64,000 nt of DNA from Rhynchopus sp. YZ270_cl-10 (lineage: Eukaryota > Euglenozoa > Diplonemea > Diplonemida > Diplonemidae). How positions within the stretch are numbered: the stretch's first letter is position 1; each line of letters begins with the position of its first letter. The translations under genes and the position numbers were made by a program. Where the stretch lies: contig OZ037901.1 of NCBI GenBank assembly GCA_964035575.1, positions 744,001 to 808,000 of the forward strand, read 5' to 3'. Shown here piece by piece: positions 60,520 to 64,000 of this stretch. The notes below the pieces were generated by a model. It saw only the letters and a program-made list of their open reading frames with translations, was not told where the DNA came from and did no database searches.

Positions 60520-61194
60520 ATGTGCAATGCCCTGTCGGAGCTGCGTTCGATCCGCGTATCAGAGCCAGGACGGGGGGTTGAAGCGAAGAAGGTGTTTGGA
60601 TGTTCAGAACACCTTTTGCTTCGCAAACCATTGCGAGAAACATCTAAAGCTTGGGTTTCTGAAGCAGAAGCTGCGAATTCTACCCCAAAAAGGGTGATAG
60701 GATGTGGTCCGCGGCTCTATACTTCACGTAAAAAAGCACCTCCTCCGGAACCAACACCCCCGCAGAAAGCTGTTTCCGAAGAATATCTTTCGTCTTTCGT
60801 TGCACGCCATCATTATACACCAATACAGAAAGTTCGAGGCCAAGCTATAGCAGACAAAGAGGCGGAAAAGAAACGGCAAAAGGGGCAGGTAATGCACATC
60901 AGTGAAATGCAATCGTCGCTAGCGATCCAAAGGGTGTTCACCGACGACTGCAGGGAGCGGGAGGAACGGAAGAAGCAGTTGTTCAAAAAATATGTGACCG
61001 TCGGGCCCAAGGTGAAGAAGTTCAATCAGATGGAGATGGATCGGGCCAACGCGCGGCTCTATAAGGAAGGCATAGAGAAAGAAGCGGAGACGGCGCGAGT
61101 GCTGCGTGATACACATTGTTCCCCCGCATGTTCTCCTCGGTCATTGAAGAGGGAAAAGTGGAGCAAAACTTTAGAACGGCTGTACCCAACGTAG
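60520..61194 (+). CDS. Basic coiled-coil protein, unrecognised
   Basis: 224 residues from the ATG at 60520, three bases after CCAGGCA. The frame is open to an ATG at 60169, but those 117 codons are T-rich spacer and repeat, so the short form is preferred. Residues 1-110 are mixed and polar with Pro-rich patches (KKAPPPEPTPPQKA). Residues about 115-215 are highly charged and helical (IADKEAEKKRQKG; DDCREREERKKQLFKKY; LYKEGIEKEAETARV). No family recognised. Such proteins are common among flagellar and cytoskeletal components of protists; that is a general observation, not an assignment. Confidence 0.65.
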   Translation: MCNALSELRSIRVSEPGRGVEAKKVFGCSEHLLLRKPLRETSKAWVSEAEAANSTPKRVIGCGPRLYTSRKKAPPPEPTPPQKAVSEEYLSSFVARHHYTPIQKVRGQAIADKEAEKKRQKGQVMHISEMQSSLAIQRVFTDDCREREERKKQLFKKYVTVGPKVKKFNQMEMDRANARLYKEGIEKEAETARVLRDTHCSPACSPRSLKREKWSKTLERLYPT

Positions 61195-61725
61195 GGGATT
61201 TTTGTGTGATTTTTTGAAATATATTGGGGAAAAAAGGAGGAATATTTTGTTCCGTTTTTTTTGGAGTGATTGTCGATACAAAAAAATAGGAGCGGAGGGA
61301 GGAGGGGTTCTCAAGGTGTGAAAATGTCGGGAAAAAAGGGGGGAAAGCGTCACAGTGAGGTAGTATTCAATACAGAGGCTCACCTCTTGATGGGGTGGCG
61401 GGAGCTCATCCTCGGGTGTCACTTAAAATAGCCAAGTGTAATAAAGATTCTGTGATGATATTTTTATTACTGCAATACGCTCCCACCTGACTACCTGGCA
61501 GTGAAGAGGAAACCTCTTTGAGGCCAAAAAAAAAAAAGAAAAGAGAAACAAGGAGGGTTTTGATGTGAAGGGGGGTGTTTTGTACTCGAGGAAGCTTTGT
61601 AGGTAGGATGGTGCAGTGCCCTGCATTCCGGCTTTGTAGTGTCTGCACGTATTAAATCCAACCCCTCATTTTTTTTTTTTTTTTGAGTATCTGCATCTGT
61701 GGTGGTGTTTGCGATATTCAACTCA

Positions 61726-62121
61726 TAGATGGTAGTCTGGCAGAGTCTGGCAGACTTTTCAAAAAATCTGGAGTCTGCCAGACTCTGCCAGACTTTTTTT
61801 TCTCGCCAGACTTTTCGCCAGACTTTTTTTTAGTCTGGCAGAGTCTGGCAGACTAAAAAAAAGTCTGGCGAAAAGTCTGGCGAGAGAAAAAAAAAGTCTG
61901 GCAAAGTCTGGCAGACCTCCAGATTTTTGAAAAGTCTGCCAGACTTTGCCAGACTTTTTTTTTCCTCGCCAGACTTTTCGCCAGACTTTTTTTTTTCTCG
62001 CCAGACTTTTCGCCAGACTTTTTTTTTAGTCTGCCAGACTTTTTTTTTTGCTTTTTAAAGTCTGGGAAGTTCCAAAAAAAAGTCTGCCAGACTCTGCCAG
62101 ACTCTGCCAGACTACCATCTA
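61726..62121 (+). repeat. Fold-back element built of AGTCTGGC / GCCAGACT units
   Basis: 396 bp. Ends TAGATGGTAGTCTGGCAGAG and CTCTGCCAGACTACCATCTA are perfect inverted repeats of at least 20 bases. The interior alternates blocks of AGTCTGGC units and their complements, spaced by T or A runs, so several nested hairpins are possible. Non-coding. Confidence 0.85.
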
Positions 62122-62544
62122 TGTCAACTTCATTTTTTTGTTTTTTTGTTTTTTTTTGTACAGTACCCGTTTTTAGTCTCTTCAGAATCAATACTCTTCT
62201 ATTTTCCTGAATAGAACGTATTCGTTGTTACAGGTCTTTATCGTATGATTGCTACGAAGAAGAATAAAAAACGCATGAAAGAAAAATGCCTCTGGCTTTA
62301 GAGGACAATGTCACTTACGTGATATAGTCTCTCTGTCTGCCTGTCTTTCGTCTCCCCTCATTTTCCCTTACCATCTCTCATACTCAAAAAACAAAGATCT
62401 TTTTATTCCCCCCCTCCTTTTTTGTATCTACCTACACACCCTACCATTTTTTTAAAATTACGAACTCCGGCTGGGGAAATGACATCATCCCTGACAACAA
62501 ACTTGTAGAAGCCAGCGCAGCTGAAGCTGTGCGATAACGAATAT

Positions 62545-62610
62545 GATAAGGTGACTAAGCACGAGAGGCTTAGTCACCTTATCATCTTATAAACTTTTCT
62601 TTTTTATCAC
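62545..62610 (+). repeat. Hairpin / pyrimidine-tail module (HP1 long form, perfect stem)
   Basis: GATAAGGTGACTAAGC, loop ACGAGAG, GCTTAGTCACCTTATC: 16 uninterrupted pairs (62545-62560 with 62568-62583). Then ATCTTATAAACTTTTC and a pyrimidine-rich stretch to TTTTTACAG near 62665. It is preceded at 62513-62544 by the CGCAGCTGAAGCTGTGCG arm. Confidence 0.8.
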
Positions 62611-62846
62611 TTTAAATTACCCCCTCCTTTCTCCTCTCCTTTTTTTTTCCATCTCTTTTTACAGATTTCTTTTGCTGTGGAATAAAAACCTTACCCCCTC
62701 ATCCACACGCAAATCATACACAACACCCTCCGTTCAAAAAACCCCCTCTTCTTTTTTCACTAAATCATAGAGGTTTGTCACAAAACACCTCCCCTCCCCC
62801 CGTTCCTTTCTCCTCTCTTCTCCCTTTATCCTGAGGGAGATTTCTT

Positions 62847-64000
62847 ATGTCGCCTTTTGCTGAGCCGTCAGCACCGAGGATAGATACGCGGCAGAGTCAT
62901 GACGGTGACATGCCGAGGAGCACCTCAGAGGGTTGTCCCACGGTGACGATGCAGTTGGAGAGGAATACTAATTCATTTACCAGAGATGCTATGACCACGG
63001 CTACTGCACAAAATACCTCTGAATCGGGCATTTTGAGTACTCATAACTCATATGAGGAGCCATCTGCACCGAGTCTTATAGAAATAGAGCAAAGTTATGC
63101 CGACCCAACGCATGACAGCAACCCTGATGCATCGCAAAGCAGTGCTCTGTGCTGCACAGAATCGCCAATCCCAGAGGATAGAGGTGTGACACGACAGCCT
63201 GCCACACAGCTCCCGGCGCTCCCCGCTGATGTTGTTGAGGTGCGTCTTGTGGTTTCAGGGAGTCTTCTTGGTGCGGAGGTGTCCCCGTCTTCTTCTTCTT
63301 CTTCTTCTCCTTCTTCCTCTCAGTCTGAGATGCAGCCGATTACCGTTGTATCGCACCTTCGGATTGATGAGGCTTTGGTGTACAGTACAATGTATTCTGT
63401 AATAGAATCTAGTGTTCTGCATGCGTTGAATAGTGTAGCATCTCCTACAGCACCGTTGCCGCCGATGCCTGCGTTCTCCGCGGTGTGTCAAGGTACCGAA
63501 GTGCACCATCAAAACGATTGGGATGAATGCATCCGGCTGTGGTTGCGAGAGACAGGGCATAGTGTGGTGCAAAATGCGGGGCAAAATAGAGTGCGTCCTC
63601 GCGTCTCCCCTCCGTTAAACATCACTGTAGGTCCGATAGATGAGTTCTGCCTGGTAAATGAAGAGGAATACTGTGACGTCCCAGTGTGCATAGGAAACCA
63701 AGCAAAGTGTTTGTCGTTGCCGATTCCGTTGCATCTGCCATTGCCAAACGCGGCGTTTTTGGTGGAAGGGATGAAGGCAAGGCGGGTGCGTGCTGTGACG
63801 GCACTGAAAGGGTTTTCATGTCTGGGTGGGGGTGTTGAAGAGGAGGAGGAGAGGGAGGAGGTGGAGGAAGGGGAGGAGGAGGAGGAGGACAGCGCAGGCC
63901 CCGTGATCACGCTGCGAGGTGCCTCAGACCCTGCGTTGGTGCATCCGTTGCTGAGGGATGCGGAAGTCAAGGCAAAGAAACAATACCCAGAGCAAACCGC
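62847..64000 (+). CDS. Large acidic unrecognised protein, cut by the window end
   Basis: Open from ATG 62847 to the last base: 384 codons with no stop. The first 150 residues are Ser/Thr-rich and disordered-looking (MSPFAEPSAPRIDTRQSHDG). A Ser run (TCT microsatellite) lies at about residues 149-160. A more ordered stretch follows (ITVVSHLRIDEALVYSTMYS; NDWDECIRLWLRETGHSVV; IDEFCLVNEEEYCDVPVCIG). A Glu tract (GAG repeats) follows LKGFSCLGGGV, and the visible part ends near DAEVKAKKQYPEQ. No family recognised from this part. The start codon is chosen because upstream is pyrimidine-rich leader with stops. The Ser and Glu runs are simple-sequence expansions in coding DNA. Confidence 0.75.
   Translation, partial: MSPFAEPSAPRIDTRQSHDGDMPRSTSEGCPTVTMQLERNTNSFTRDAMTTATAQNTSESGILSTHNSYEEPSAPSLIEIEQSYADPTHDSNPDASQSSALCCTESPIPEDRGVTRQPATQLPALPADVVEVRLVVSGSLLGAEVSPSSSSSSSPSSSQSEMQPITVVSHLRIDEALVYSTMYSVIESSVLHALNSVASPTAPLPPMPAFSAVCQGTEVHHQNDWDECIRLWLRETGHSVVQNAGQNRVRPRVSPPLNITVGPIDEFCLVNEEEYCDVPVCIGNQAKCLSLPIPLHLPLPNAAFLVEGMKARRVRAVTALKGFSCLGGGVEEEEEREEVEEGEEEEEDSAGPVITLRGASDPALVHPLLRDAEVKAKKQYPEQT

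Larger units (their letters stand above)
61195..62846. other. Spacer with a large fold-back repeat
   Basis: No gene. It contains the inverted copy of the ATG9-end repeat (61445-61528), the AGTCTGGC fold-back (61726-62121) and a long-form HP1 module with a perfect 16-bp stem (62545-62583) upstream of the final gene. TCTTTTTACAG near 62665 is a good acceptor for its leader. Confidence 0.6.

Overview
The window comes from a microbial eukaryote (protist). Several genes carry GT-AG introns with a recurrent GTATG donor, and the products include a COP9 signalosome subunit, a Rab11-type GTPase, the autophagy protein ATG9 and a STE20-like kinase. Every CDS I trust lies on the + strand, about 18 genes over 64 kb. 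Most have a long pyrimidine tract and an AG shortly before the ATG. A one-strand array with acceptor-like sites before start codons fits a lineage with directional gene clusters and spliced-leader trans-splicing, such as Euglenozoa, but no spliced-leader gene is visible, so the lineage stays open. Intergenic DNA is long, rich in homopolymers and packed with small inverted-repeat elements.

Layout. 1-22.1 kb holds five tandem genes of the agmatine / peptidyl-arginine deiminase superfamily (PAD_porph type). Copy 1 is a bare cytosolic domain. Copies 2-5 have signal peptides, and their catalytic domains are nearly identical in DNA. They differ in the C-terminal anchor: a transmembrane segment with tail A (copy 2), a transmembrane segment with tail B on a short or long Thr/Pro stalk (copies 3 and 4), and a GPI-type signal (copy 5). 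The spacers after copies 3 and 4 are a segmental duplication; the second is enlarged by DNA-element insertions with matching empty sites in the first. 23.9-27 kb: CSN6 and a Rab11-like GTPase. 29-34 kb: a large unrecognised protein, a possible Helitron-like remnant on the minus strand, and ATG9. 34-38 kb: a heptamer satellite split by a 1.5 kb TIR element, then repeats. 38-43.3 kb: a four-TM surface-type protein, a STE20-like kinase and a coiled-coil protein. 46-54 kb: a BioD-like P-loop protein, a small five-exon PPR/COX5A-like mitochondrial protein, a three-exon beta-rich protein with tRNA-like sequence and an antisense zinc-finger ORF in its intron, and an extended-SDR epimerase. 54.9-57.1 kb: the second copy of a 2.2 kb Mutator-like element also found at 3.4-5.7 kb. 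57.5-64 kb: an O-methyltransferase-like protein, a basic coiled-coil protein and the start of a large acidic protein that runs off the end.

Two things stand out. The first is the deiminase array, which looks like a machine for showing one enzyme on several kinds of anchor. The second is a dispersed family (more than 20 copies) of hairpin modules: a stem with compensatory changes, an ACGAGAG-type loop, and a conserved tail running into a pyrimidine tract. These sit again and again just upstream of the putative splice acceptors that precede start codons, and also inside introns. They may be mobile or structured splice-acceptor modules.
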